From: Stenotrophomonas sp. PS02289
Lineage (GTDB): Bacteria; Pseudomonadota; Gammaproteobacteria; Xanthomonadales; Xanthomonadaceae
NCBI RefSeq assembly: GCF_029960115.1
Contig: NZ_JASCOZ010000016.1
Coordinates: 1 to 45,756 of the forward strand
Length of the DNA stretch: 45,756 nt
Direction: 5' to 3'
A model generated the notes under the pieces. The model worked only from the letters and a program-made list of their open reading frames with translations. It did not search any database and was not told the origin of the DNA. Positions 26,510 to 34,979 of the stretch are shown in pieces (within the stretch, counting starts at the first letter, position 1; every line of letters starts with the position of its first letter). Made by a program: the position numbers and the translations under genes.

Positions 26510-27016
26510 ATGTTCAACGCAATCACAGCCAGATCCAGTCTGTTCGTGCTGTTGGCACTGATGCCCGCGCTCGGCAGCGCGGAGACGACTCAGGGTTTCG
26601 AGGAACATTTCTGCGGAGAAGCGATAGGCATCTATCTGCCCAACGCCGAGGGCAAGCCTGCCGCCAACATCACGCTTGCCGACTTTCAGATGATGAGTCC
26701 TCAGGATCGCTGCGTGCGCAACCTGCCGCACGACGAGCTGATGCGGCTCCATGCCGCAGTCAAGCCGATCGCCGCCGCCGCCTTCGCAAAGAGTGAAGCC
26801 AGCTTCGGGGTCATGGCGCGCTACACGCTGACCCCGGACCGACCCACAACATTTGACATGCAGGTACGCGATGCGCCGGACGCGGAGACGGAGCGCCTGA
26901 CCCGGTTTCACAACGAGGCGGAGGCGCTGCGGAATTTCCACTCGACCAGCGGCACCGTGTATGTGGTGATCCACTACACAGTGCACGCGAGCGGTGAGCC
27001 TGTGCCTGCGGACTAG
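26510..27016 (+). CDS. secreted protein of unknown function
   Basis: The 168-residue product has a signal peptide (SSLFVLLALMPALGSAET, cleavage after GSA). The mature part has a Cys pair (EHFCGEA and DRCVRN), an Ala-rich helix, and a beta-rich C-terminus (TVYVVIHYTVHASG). No family was recognised. Its stop codon is shared with the convergent gene: the tetranucleotide CTAG at 27013-27016 reads TAG on both strands. The gene has no same-strand neighbour and may be transcribed alone from the divergent gap shared with the large lipoprotein gene. Confidence 0.75.
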   Translation: MFNAITARSSLFVLLALMPALGSAETTQGFEEHFCGEAIGIYLPNAEGKPAANITLADFQMMSPQDRCVRNLPHDELMRLHAAVKPIAAAAFAKSEASFGVMARYTLTPDRPTTFDMQVRDAPDAETERLTRFHNEAEALRNFHSTSGTVYVVIHYTVHASGEPVPAD

Positions 27017-27732
27017 GCGTCGCTCTTGGTAGCTGGCTCGTACAGCGCTTCAAGCGCATCGAGCGCGGCTTTGACCTCGCTGGTGTCCAGTTCCACGCCG
27101 AGCTCCTGCTTCATCTGCTCCATTGAATAATAGTGACCCTGGAACTGACGTTTGAAGTCACGTGCGCGGGTCTTCGCTGCCTCTGGCTCATAGTTGCTCC
27201 AGAACAGCTTGACGAGATTGGTCTGCGCCCGAATTCCAGAGCTGAACGCGTCAACCAGCTTCACCAGGAACTCGTGGTGTTTGTTCTCGTAGCTGGGCGG
27301 AACGACCGGCTCTTTGTAGTTGTTATCGTCGTGGATGAGGTCCAGCACTTCCCTGAGCCGGGCCACGATGTAGTCATCGGTCTCTTCGACATCCTCGAAC
27401 GCCGTGATCGAATACGTCTCCGGGTCCAGCTCGATCTTGTACAGATCGTCGCAGTCATGACGATTGAGGTAGAAGTCCTGGTCGTTCGGAGCCCAGAACG
27501 CCTTGCCGAGCGGTACATCGATGAACGCGTCGTCGCTCTCGACCTGGCGTGCTACGCCGGTGCGCGCGTCGTAGATGAAGACCTCGGGGAAATCCGGATC
27601 CTCGTAGATGCCCAACAGCAACGCCCTGTTGCCGTCGCTGGTCACGTCCACCGACTGGATGCAGAACTCGTAGTCATCGCGGTCAACGCACTTGCCGATG
27701 TCGTTGGGAATCTGGTTGCGGAGCAGCTTCAT
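27013..27732 (-). CDS. cytoplasmic protein of unknown function
   Basis: The 239-residue product has no signal peptide. The first 110 residues look like beta-propeller-type strands (CIQSVDVTSDGNRALLLGIY, VFIYDARTGVARQV, DFYLNRHDCDDLYKIEL); the rest is helical and acidic, with VEETDDYIVARLREVLDLIH and YSMEQMKQELGVELDT. Asp and Glu are unusually frequent. The ATG at 27732 is chosen because AAGGA lies 5 bases before it. It lies 146 bases downstream of the DUF2235 toxin gene on the same strand, so co-transcription, and a role with the toxin, is possible but not shown. Confidence 0.78.
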   Translation of the reverse strand: MKLLRNQIPNDIGKCVDRDDYEFCIQSVDVTSDGNRALLLGIYEDPDFPEVFIYDARTGVARQVESDDAFIDVPLGKAFWAPNDQDFYLNRHDCDDLYKIELDPETYSITAFEDVEETDDYIVARLREVLDLIHDDNNYKEPVVPPSYENKHHEFLVKLVDAFSSGIRAQTNLVKLFWSNYEPEAAKTRARDFKRQFQGHYYSMEQMKQELGVELDTSEVKAALDALEALYEPATKSDA

Positions 27733-27878
27733 GGTCGTCCTTGCATGTCGGTGTGAGGTGGGTGACGGCATTGCCGACCCATTCTACGGCACCCCATTCA
27801 GGTTCCACTTGGCAGATCGTCAAGTTCGCTCAAGGAGCAACCCGGAGGCATTACGCCGCCGGCTGCGAAGCCCACACA

Positions 27879-29468
27879 TCATCGCGAGAAACCGCTGACG
27901 GCAGGTTCCTCTGCCTCCCTGACAGGAGACTGCTGCCGCTGCACATTCTGCTGCTGATCAGCGTCCCGGCTGGCTGCCTCCAGCTTCTGGTCAGACACTG
28001 CCACGGGCGTCTGCTTTGCCTGCTCGATGTCAAACGGCACCCGCCGCTGATCGTGCGGGTTGCTGCCGTGCTCGACCAGGAAGGCATACCCCTTGTTGCC
28101 GATGACTACCGCATCCACGCGTGACACGTTGGGCGCCCCGTCGCTCAAGCTCGCCAGCGCCGAGCGACTGAACTGCTCACGCTCGCTATCGCTGGCAAAC
28201 CTGATCTGGCCGTCGCGCTCGGCCGTCTGTACACCTTCGCGGATCTGCAGCAGCGCGCCATGACGCGGATGTTGAGGCGAATCCGGCCCCGGTCGCGTGT
28301 GATCCAGATCCCGCTCCACGGCTTGCTGCACCAACGCCTGCAACTGCGCCCGTTCGAGGACGTCCACCTGGATGGACCGGTACTCGAACTGCGACGCCAG
28401 CTTCTGGTCCACAGGCTCTGAATCACGACAGGGATCGACGATCTTGCAGCTGGCCAGCTCGTCACGCAGATTGCGCTGGCCGTCGTTGTCCAGCTTCAAT
28501 CCGAACGCAGCGGTGGCACCGCCGGCTTGATACACGGTGACCGTGGACAAGTCAGTTGGCACTGGTCGCTTATCGAACAGCGGTCGGTCGCTCAGCAGGT
28601 TCAGATAGTCCATCGCGGCGTTGCCGGTGAGAATCTCCAGGCCCGGCTCTCTGTTGCCGCCCCCCACGTTGGAGTGTCCACCCGGCGCGGTGACATTGAT
28701 CGCCAGACGATCCGGCGTCATGCCCGGGTCGTTGATGGTCTGGTGCGGGAACAGTTCGCGGCGCTCGTCGGCGGCAAGAATGGAGACGCGCGAGATCACG
28801 CTGGGCGGCAGACGCGCGTCGTAGTTGGCGGGCATCGTGGTGGCTACGGGGTCCAGATGCAGTGTGGCCTGCACAGCTTGGCCGGGGGCAACAAGAAGTG
28901 GCAGCTTGCTGATGACGCTGATGTTGCCATTCCTGTCCTGCCCGAACTCCAGACTGGATGGATTGGCGATGCCGTACTCATCCACCAGGCGTGCAAGGCC
29001 CGCGACCTGGACCGCACCACGGCTGTAGCCTGCGCTTACCACACGGATCTGCGCATCCGGGTCTGCTTGCTTCCACTGTTGCGACTGGTCAGCCAATGCC
29101 CGGTAGGCTTCCTTGATGCCGTCGTCCCATGAGTACGCGAATGCGCCATCAAGCGCGCGTCCGATTGCATTCTGCTGCGTGCCGATGCCTCTGGAATAGT
29201 GCGCGCCCACCCGGCTATCTGGCTCATCGGCAATCACCTGGGCCTGTTTAAACGCCAAGCCGATAGTCGTGGGAGCACCGAGCTTGGGGTTATTGAGGTC
29301 CTGCCCTGTGCCATCCAGAAACGCGAAGAAAAGGTGCTCATGCGTATTGGCGCTGCGTTGTAGCAGCGGGACAGATAGCTGCGCCATCTGTTCGCGCAGT
29401 GTCTGCTCCAGTCGAAGATCATCGGCGCTGGCAGGACGGCTTCCTGTGCTTGAGCTCAGCTCACCCAT
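27879..29468 (-). CDS. DUF2235 lipase effector with C-terminal XVIPCD (type IV secretion)
   Basis: The 529-residue protein combines two parts. Residues 45-295 form a DUF2235 alpha/beta-hydrolase domain: FLDGTGQDLNN (50-60), nucleophile Ser149 in SAGYSRGA, probable acid Asp206 in LDPVAT, and His265 in APGGHSNVGGG. This family includes phospholipase toxins of the Tle1 type. Residues about 399-500 match the XVIPCD, the tag recognised by VirD4 of the bacteria-killing type IV system of Xanthomonadales: HPRHGALLQIREGVQTAERD, SRVDAVVIGNKGYAFLVEHG, HDQRRVPFDIEQAKQTPVAV, then a Gln-rich tail. There is no signal peptide, as expected. AAAGGA precedes the ATG. The likely immunity gene is 17 bases upstream. 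The role in killing neighbouring bacteria is inferred. Confidence 0.82.
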   Translation of the reverse strand: MGELSSSTGSRPASADDLRLEQTLREQMAQLSVPLLQRSANTHEHLFFAFLDGTGQDLNNPKLGAPTTIGLAFKQAQVIADEPDSRVGAHYSRGIGTQQNAIGRALDGAFAYSWDDGIKEAYRALADQSQQWKQADPDAQIRVVSAGYSRGAVQVAGLARLVDEYGIANPSSLEFGQDRNGNISVISKLPLLVAPGQAVQATLHLDPVATTMPANYDARLPPSVISRVSILAADERRELFPHQTINDPGMTPDRLAINVTAPGGHSNVGGGNREPGLEILTGNAAMDYLNLLSDRPLFDKRPVPTDLSTVTVYQAGGATAAFGLKLDNDGQRNLRDELASCKIVDPCRDSEPVDQKLASQFEYRSIQVDVLERAQLQALVQQAVERDLDHTRPGPDSPQHPRHGALLQIREGVQTAERDGQIRFASDSEREQFSRSALASLSDGAPNVSRVDAVVIGNKGYAFLVEHGSNPHDQRRVPFDIEQAKQTPVAVSDQKLEAASRDADQQQNVQRQQSPVREAEEPAVSGFSR

Positions 29469-29485
29469 GGGATCATTCCTTTGGC

Positions 29486-30181
29486 TCAGTAGGTGTATGT
29501 CTTGACCAGTACGAGATCCCTACGCACCGCAGAAAGCGGGTTTCCTGGTGCCTGCAGGTGTTTGGTAGGAATGAAGGCCTTCATGTAGACGCGAATGGTC
29601 CGGTCGTTGACCTCAAGCAGAATCGCCGGGTTCACGCTGATCCGCCCGTTGGGTACTGCAGCGACCTCCTCCCTCGGCACATAGTGCCGAACCAGCTGAT
29701 CCGCAAAGATTTCGCCGATGTCGATCTCCGTCTCGTGCGACGTCCCGTCCTTTGAGGTCCACACCACTTTTGCCGGCGGCGGGAAGTTCCGCACGCCGCC
29801 ATGCCCGCCGTTCCAATCCTTCAGATAGTCCGGACCATACGACGCAGAAGCGCGAGTCGGCTTATCCGAACCATGGTGAACACCGTCGTAAACCACTTCG
29901 CAGGTAAGCGTGTCGTGGCAGCGTGCCGAAAAGTTGTGTTTGTCGAAGCGAAGCGGCCATGCGGGTGCCTGATCATTCATCTCAGCTGCCTTGGCAGGAT
30001 CACCCGCCGGAGCCAGCTCACCACTCGTCAGCACCGGCGTCTCTGGATACGTAAACCGCGCATGTGCCATCGGTGCACTCTCCTGCATTTTGTGGGTGGG
30101 AGGCGATGCGCCCCCTGTGGTGGCACAGGCCGCCAAGGCAAGGCTGGCGGCAGCAGCCATGTGCTTGGAAATTCTGGGCAT
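29486..30181 (-). CDS. lipoprotein, probable immunity protein for the DUF2235 lipase
   Basis: The 231-residue product has a lipobox (LALAAC, Cys19). The mature part reads FDKHNFSARCHDTLTCEVVYDG, then NFPPPAKVVWTSKDGTSHE, IDIGEIF and ILLEVNDRTIRVYMKAFIPTK. From memory this matches lipoproteins that commonly sit beside DUF2235 effectors of pseudomonad type VI systems and protect the periplasm from the lipase. It ends 17 bases before the lipase gene on the same strand, as expected for immunity first in the operon. ATG 30181 is preferred to ATG 30205 because the longer form would put MDDDEK ahead of the signal peptide. Confidence 0.8.
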   Translation of the reverse strand: MPRISKHMAAAASLALAACATTGGASPPTHKMQESAPMAHARFTYPETPVLTSGELAPAGDPAKAAEMNDQAPAWPLRFDKHNFSARCHDTLTCEVVYDGVHHGSDKPTRASASYGPDYLKDWNGGHGGVRNFPPPAKVVWTSKDGTSHETEIDIGEIFADQLVRHYVPREEVAAVPNGRISVNPAILLEVNDRTIRVYMKAFIPTKHLQAPGNPLSAVRRDLVLVKTYTY

Positions 30182-30382
30182 CAAGCGCTTCTCGTCATCG
30201 TCCATCGTACGTATCCGTCTTCCGATGCGTCAGCTATGCACGCCGACGTTGAAATTGACGGTAGCACAGGTTTTTGGCGCGATTGTTGAGACACATCACC
30301 TAAGGCCAATGACGACAGGTCGCGTCGCTAATGGCGTTAACCGTGCAACGTCACCGCGGAGAGCATCGACTTCAGCGAAGGG

Positions 30383-30628
30383 CTATGGGACTACGGCTGA
30401 AGGCGTGGATGCATGATCGGGATCTGCGGTCGCCTCCGCTGGGCTACCAGGGTTGGCTAACAGCGGCTTGCGTTTGATCACCTTGGGCAATCCGCCCAAC
30501 GGTAAGGGCCCCAGTGCACGGCGAATACCCCTGTTGATGGTCTCCACCTCACGCGCCAACTGAGCATCGTGATGGGCATCACGTTTCTTCAGGCTCTTGG
30601 GCCGGTACAGATTGACGTCGTCTTCCAT
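30383..30628 (-). CDS. small basic protein of unknown function
   Basis: The 81-residue product has no signal peptide. The N-terminal half is charged and helical (KSLKKRDAHHDAQLAREVETINRGIRRAL), the middle has a glycine/proline turn (GPLPLGGLPKVIKRKP), and the last 25 residues are Ala/Pro/Thr-rich and probably disordered. GGGAGG sits 7 bases before the ATG, which supports a real gene. It lies 178 to 202 bases upstream of the immunity lipoprotein on the same strand. No function is suggested by its sequence. Confidence 0.62.
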   Translation of the reverse strand: MEDDVNLYRPKSLKKRDAHHDAQLAREVETINRGIRRALGPLPLGGLPKVIKRKPLLANPGSPAEATADPDHASTPSAVVP

Positions 30629-30786
30629 TGCGCGCCTCCCTCTTCCATGGGATCGGGCCGGATGGCCCGGGTCTCAGGCGGACGTTAGCACAGGTTCTGG
30701 ACTCGTACAGGGCCGGGGATGGTTACCTGCATCCCCGGAATGCGGGATGATGGGTACGTGTACACACGCCGCGAAGGATCGTCACC

Positions 30787-31275
30787 ATGCGCCTCTGGAT
30801 GTCTGCCGCTGTAGTTTCACTGTTCGCTTCGGGCCAGGCGCTTTCTCAGGCAGCGCCCATCGGGTCTGAGCTTGTGCTTGTGCAGCCCAAGGGCACGACG
30901 TGTCTGGATACGCGGGACAACACGCGTATTCCACTACGGCTGACCAATCGCTCTACGGAACGCATCGCTTTTCATCTCTCTGCACCTGGACAGGAGCGTG
31001 ACTGGCTTCATGCGCGTTCGTTCGACATCGAGTTCGTTCCGCCACGATCTTACGAGATTTTCGGCGGAGACCTGGATGAGTACGCCCGCTCAGAGCGTCA
31101 GGTTCGCTTTGAATCCGGTGATCAGATGGACGTCTTTGTGACCGCCGAACTTTGGCCAGGACCGGGCTATACGGGAAAAGTTCGAGCCCGAGTGAGGGAT
31201 ACAGAAGGCCGTCTGCACGTCTCCGAAGAACTTGATGTCTGCCCGGCGATCAATGCCGCAGATACTGAGAAGTGA
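30787..31275 (+). CDS. secreted protein of unknown function
   Basis: The 162-residue product has a signal peptide (MSAAVVSLFASGQALSQAAP). The mature part is beta-rich and looks like one immunoglobulin-type domain: IPLRLTNRSTERIAFHLSA, SFDIEFVPPRSYEIF, QMDVFVTAELWPGPGYTGKVRARV, with two cysteines (TTCLDT and LDVCPA) that could close it. AAGGA lies 7 bases before the ATG. The next gene starts 11 bases downstream, so the two are probably one operon. No family was recognised. Confidence 0.76.
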   Translation: MRLWMSAAVVSLFASGQALSQAAPIGSELVLVQPKGTTCLDTRDNTRIPLRLTNRSTERIAFHLSAPGQERDWLHARSFDIEFVPPRSYEIFGGDLDEYARSERQVRFESGDQMDVFVTAELWPGPGYTGKVRARVRDTEGRLHVSEELDVCPAINAADTEK

Positions 31276-31286
31276 GAGAATCCAGC

Positions 31287-31709
31287 ATGCAGAAGTGGAA
31301 GGTGTTCGCCATCGGTACCGTTGCAGCGATGGCGCTTGTGATCGGCGCAGGATATGCACTTGCATGGCGCGCCGTACCGGTATGCGCTGACCTGACGTTT
31401 CAGGATATCCAGCGCCGGGGCGTCACCGGTCTCGAGTTCGGTGGACGCAAGGTGGCGCTGGGAAGGGCCGATGTCTTTGCCCGTGTCGAAGCACCCTTCC
31501 TGGTAGAGACGATGTACTTCGTGCCATTCGATCTGCACGGCACAACCCATGTGCAACGCTATCTGGTCCTTCCCTGGGGTCTGCGACAGATTGGCGTCAA
31601 GGCCTACCACCACGTTGATGCCGGTTGCTCGCACCATGCACCCGTCTGGTTGGAACCGCACCGCCCTGAAACCCGGCGGTGCGGACTCCGCCATTACGCC
31701 TCAGCGTAA
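31287..31709 (+). CDS. small membrane-anchored protein of unknown function
   Basis: The 140-residue product has one N-terminal membrane helix (VFAIGTVAAMALVIGAGYALAW, about residues 6-27) that may act as an anchor or uncleaved signal. The remainder contains VCADLTFQDIQRRGVTGLEFGG, a hydrophobic central strand region, and a Cys/His-rich end (HVDAGCSHHAP). GAGAGA precedes ATG 31287; a GTG at 31272 would add five residues. Its 3' end overlaps the convergent reductase gene by 16 bases. It follows the secreted protein gene at 11 bases and is probably co-transcribed. Confidence 0.7.
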   Translation: MQKWKVFAIGTVAAMALVIGAGYALAWRAVPVCADLTFQDIQRRGVTGLEFGGRKVALGRADVFARVEAPFLVETMYFVPFDLHGTTHVQRYLVLPWGLRQIGVKAYHHVDAGCSHHAPVWLEPHRPETRRCGLRHYASA

Positions 31710-32824
31710 GTCGGATAATCGATATACCCTTCCGCGCCACCGCCATAGAACGACTCGCGCTTCGGCGCAGCCAGCGGCCAGCCATTCTTCAACCGCGCCA
31801 CCAAATCGGGGTTGCTGATGAAGCTGGCACCGAACGCAGCCAGATCGATCACGCCGTCTTCGATCAACTGCTCGGCGCGCTCGCGGGTCATGCCGCCGGC
31901 CAGAATCAGCGCCGTCTTCGGCAGGTGCGGCTTCAGGCTGTGCAGCAGGCCTTCAAAGCCGCCATCGCCGCTGCCGTCGGCCGGCCGGTCCCCCATCTTG
32001 TAGCCCGACTGGTCCATCAGGTGCACATAGGCCAGTTCGCGCTTGCCGATCTCTCGTACGAGCGCGGTGTAGGTTGCGCCGATCTCCGGGTACAGCGGCA
32101 TGTCGAACAGCTGGCCATACGGCGACAGGCGGATCGCGGTGCGCTTGGCTCCAATACGCGCCACCACCGCATCAATCACTTCCAGCGTGAAGCGCAGCCG
32201 GTTCTCCAGCGTGGCGGCGGAGTAGGCGTCGCTGCGATCGTTCACCAGCGGATTGAGGAACTGCTCGTGCAGGTAGCCGTTGGCCCCGTGGATTTCCACG
32301 CCATCGAAGCCAGCCTCGATGGCATTGGCCGCGGCCTGCGCGAAAGCTTCCACGATGCGCGGAATTTCATCGGTCTCCAGCTGACGCGGGGCCGGGGTCT
32401 CAATCAACGCCGCTTCGCCCTGCGCGTTGTAGCCAAAGGCCTGTGCGCCCACCGCCTGCTTGGAGCTGGCGCTGACCGGCTGCTGGTTGTCGAACTGGAT
32501 GGTCGGGTGCGACACGCGGCCCACGTGCCACAGCTGGGCGAACATGCGGCCGCCGTTGGCGCGCACCGAGTGGGTGGTCAAGCGCCAGCCGGCGATCTGC
32601 TCCGGGGTGAAGATGCCCGGGTTGAACAGATAGCCCTGGCCCTCGCGGGAGATCGGGGTGCCCTCGCTCACGATCAGGCCGGCGCTGGCGCGCTGGGCGT
32701 AATAGAGCGCGGTGCGCTCGTCGGCGGCGTCATTCGGTGCACGCGCACGGGTCAGCGGGGCCATCACCACGCGGTTGCTCAGCGGGGTGCCAGCCAGATC
32801 AAAGGGTTCAAACAAACGGCTCAT
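31694..32824 (-). CDS. Old Yellow Enzyme family alkene reductase
   Basis: The 376-residue FMN enzyme reduces activated C=C bonds of enones, nitro-olefins or nitrate esters with NADPH. Typical segments are FDLAGTPLSNRVVMAPLTRARA, the substrate-binding His179 and Asn182 and the proton donor Tyr184 in HGANGYLHEQFLNP, LENRLRFTLEVIDAV, the RLSPYG segment and ALILAGGMTRERAEQLI plus FGASFISNPDLVARL near the C-terminus. Close relatives are NemA and XenA-like reductases. An AGGA site precedes the ATG. The divergent LysR-type gene, 143 bases away, is its probable regulator. Confidence 0.94.
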   Translation of the reverse strand: MSRLFEPFDLAGTPLSNRVVMAPLTRARAPNDAADERTALYYAQRASAGLIVSEGTPISREGQGYLFNPGIFTPEQIAGWRLTTHSVRANGGRMFAQLWHVGRVSHPTIQFDNQQPVSASSKQAVGAQAFGYNAQGEAALIETPAPRQLETDEIPRIVEAFAQAAANAIEAGFDGVEIHGANGYLHEQFLNPLVNDRSDAYSAATLENRLRFTLEVIDAVVARIGAKRTAIRLSPYGQLFDMPLYPEIGATYTALVREIGKRELAYVHLMDQSGYKMGDRPADGSGDGGFEGLLHSLKPHLPKTALILAGGMTRERAEQLIEDGVIDLAAFGASFISNPDLVARLKNGWPLAAPKRESFYGGGAEGYIDYPTYAEA

Positions 32825-32926
32825 CAGGGTGTCCTGCGGTAGGGAAGGGGCGCAGGTGGCTGCGCGCTGCCCATCAAGCTAGGGGCTTGCCAAACGGGCT
32901 ACAATCACGCCGACCGGCAAATCACT

Positions 32927-32943
32927 ATTGCTGGAATCGCAAT
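32927..32943. promoter_or_regulatory. inverted repeat between reductase and LysR genes
   Basis: ATTGC-N7-GCAAT (spacer TGGAATC) is a perfect dyad 25 bases before the LysR ATG and 103 bases before the reductase ATG. It has the T-N11-A-like form of LysR-type operators, so it is the best candidate site for autoregulation and reductase control. Confidence 0.6.
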
Positions 32944-32967
32944 TTACCTATCGGTGCCGCGCCGCCC

Positions 32968-33894
32968 ATGCAGCTCAAGGCTCTCCGCTACTTTCTGACC
33001 GTTGCCGCCACCGGCAGCTTCCTGGCCGCCGCCCGGCAATACAGTGTTCCAGCCTCGTCGGTGTCGCGCTTCATTGCCGCGCTCGAGAAGGAGCTGGGCA
33101 AGCAGCTGCTCTATCGCAGCACGCGCGCGGTGCGCCTCACCGAGGCCGGCGAGCTGTTCCATCACCAAGTGCGCGACGCGCTGGAGATCCTCGACCAGGC
33201 CGCCGAACAGATGGAGGGCAAGGATGCGGGCATCAGCGGGCTGATCCGCATCAACGCACCGGAATCGCTGGGCCGCCGGCACATCGCGCCGATCATCGCC
33301 GAACTGCAGGAGCTGCATCCGGCACTGGTGGTGGAGCTGACCCTGACCGACCTGTACATCGATCCCGTGCAGGACGGCGTGGACATCACCATCCGCATCG
33401 GTCCGCTGGTGGACTCGGGGCTGATTGGTAAGGTGATCTCGCCCAACCGCCATCAGCTGGTGGCCAGCCCGACGTATCTCGAAGCCCATGGCACGCCGGA
33501 AACTCCCGAAGACCTGCTGCAGCACCGCTGTCTGGTCTACAAAGGGCAGCTGGGCATGCAGCGCTGGTACGTCAATGCCGGCGACGAGCAACCGCTGAAG
33601 GTACTCAACGTCACCGGACCCCTTCGCAGCAACAACGCCGAGGCGCTGCTGGCGGCGGCCGTGGCCGGGCGTGGGATCGTGCTGTTCCCGGACTGGATGT
33701 TCGAGCAGGGCACCTTCGCACGCGGCGACATGGTGAAGCTGCTGCCGCAGTGGCAGTTCTCCACCCAACCGGACCAGATCTACCTGCAGATGCTCTCGCC
33801 GGAGAACAAGATGCGCTCGCGCAAGGTGCAGACCGTTTCGGCGTTCATTCTGGAGGCGATCGGCTCGCCGCCGTACTGGTGTCTGGACATGTAA
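32968..33894 (+). CDS. LysR-family transcriptional regulator
   Basis: The 308-residue protein has the N-terminal winged helix-turn-helix of LysR regulators (LKALRYFLTVAATGSFLAAAR, then VPASSVSRFIAALEKELGKQLLYRSTRAVRLTEAG), a linker helix, and a substrate-binding domain with two lobes (GLIRINAPESLGRRHI, DPVQDGVDITIRIG, NNAEALLAAAVAGRGIVLFPDW). It is divergent from the Old Yellow Enzyme gene, the usual arrangement for a regulator controlling the neighbour in response to an electrophilic inducer. The inducer is not evident from the sequence. Confidence 0.92.
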   Translation: MQLKALRYFLTVAATGSFLAAARQYSVPASSVSRFIAALEKELGKQLLYRSTRAVRLTEAGELFHHQVRDALEILDQAAEQMEGKDAGISGLIRINAPESLGRRHIAPIIAELQELHPALVVELTLTDLYIDPVQDGVDITIRIGPLVDSGLIGKVISPNRHQLVASPTYLEAHGTPETPEDLLQHRCLVYKGQLGMQRWYVNAGDEQPLKVLNVTGPLRSNNAEALLAAAVAGRGIVLFPDWMFEQGTFARGDMVKLLPQWQFSTQPDQIYLQMLSPENKMRSRKVQTVSAFILEAIGSPPYWCLDM

Positions 33895-33974
33895 GCCGAG
33901 GCATTCCGACCCGCTTGTCCGGGAATGTGGATGACGGCATTATCCTTGGACTACTTCAGGGAACGAACATAGCC

Positions 33975-34970
33975 GTGCAGCCCGCTCAAGGACGTCTGGC
34001 TCGCTGGGCGCGATCCAGCGCCATTGTGCTCCTGCTTTCTACCTCGTGGCTGGCTACCGCCGGCAACGTTGATGTGCAGAGTCCCCTTCAGATCGCCCGA
34101 TTGGATGGCTCCTCTCTGGGCGTTCACCTGCAGCGTCCTGTCACTCAGGAAAAAGTCCCGCTGCTGATCTACATAGGTGGTTCACTGTGCATACCTTCGA
34201 CCGAGGACGAAACGGCGCAGTGGCTGCTGCATCGAGACACGACGAAAGAACCTTACGCTGTCGCCATCGTCGAAAAGCCTGGTCCCACCGTCCCGAAGAA
34301 GAACGCCGACGGTGATATTGAGATTGGTCCGGACTTTGCCTGCAGCCAGGAATTCAAGCAGTACTACACGATCGATCAGCGCGTCGTGGACCACCTGCGC
34401 GCGCTTCAATACCTGCGCGCCCATGCGGACTGGTGGAACGGAGATCTGCTGATCTGGGGATTCTCCGACGGCGGGCGCGTGGGTGCACGGCTTGCGTCGT
34501 ACTACCCGCAAACACACGCAGTGGCCCTCATCGGCTTCGGCGGCGGTGTACCGATGGCGGCGTCGATGGAAGACATGGTGTGTGCCACGAATGCGGACGC
34601 CACCGAATGCCGAACCTCGCTGCGCCAGCAGATGGACGAGATCCGCATGCAGCCGGTGCCCGGTCGTGACTGGATGGGCGAGGCCAACACGTATGCCGCC
34701 TGGGCCAGTCGCCTGGATGCGGTGGAAGCTAACATCCTTCGTGATCTTCGCGCCCCCCTGCTGGTGGTGCATGGCGAGCGCGATGGCTCGGTGCCGGTGG
34801 CGTCCGCACGCAAACTGGCCGAGCGCATGCGGGACACAGGTGTGTTGTTCCGTTACCGGGAAGTGCCCGGCATGCGGCACAGCCTTGGGGGCGGGAAAAC
34901 GCCGACTGAAGTCGAAGCCCTGCATCGGGATGTGCTGGTGTGGCTGCTTGACCCGAAAGCCCGGCAGTAA
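33975..34970 (+). CDS. exported alpha/beta hydrolase
   Basis: The product (about 331 residues from GTG 33975) has a signal-like hydrophobic stretch (SSAIVLLLSTSWLATAGN) and an alpha/beta-hydrolase core. The catalytic triad can be placed as Ser164 in WGFSDGGRVG, Asp270 in HGERDGSVPV and His302 in GMRHSLGG. Cysteines at SLCIPS, FACSQE, DMVCATN and TECRTS fit an oxidised, periplasmic protein. It resembles dienelactone hydrolase-like or peptidase S9-like esterases; the substrate is unknown. The start is uncertain because the frame is open upstream to 33750. A small membrane protein follows at 9 bases. Confidence 0.82.
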   Translation: MQPAQGRLARWARSSAIVLLLSTSWLATAGNVDVQSPLQIARLDGSSLGVHLQRPVTQEKVPLLIYIGGSLCIPSTEDETAQWLLHRDTTKEPYAVAIVEKPGPTVPKKNADGDIEIGPDFACSQEFKQYYTIDQRVVDHLRALQYLRAHADWWNGDLLIWGFSDGGRVGARLASYYPQTHAVALIGFGGGVPMAASMEDMVCATNADATECRTSLRQQMDEIRMQPVPGRDWMGEANTYAAWASRLDAVEANILRDLRAPLLVVHGERDGSVPVASARKLAERMRDTGVLFRYREVPGMRHSLGGGKTPTEVEALHRDVLVWLLDPKARQ

Positions 34971-34979
34971 GGACCACAC

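Noticed and set aside
30370..30402. Inverted repeat CTTCAGC...GCTGAAG at the end of the 81-residue gene
   Set aside because: The 19-base loop and lack of a T run make a terminator unlikely, and short arms of this kind arise by chance.
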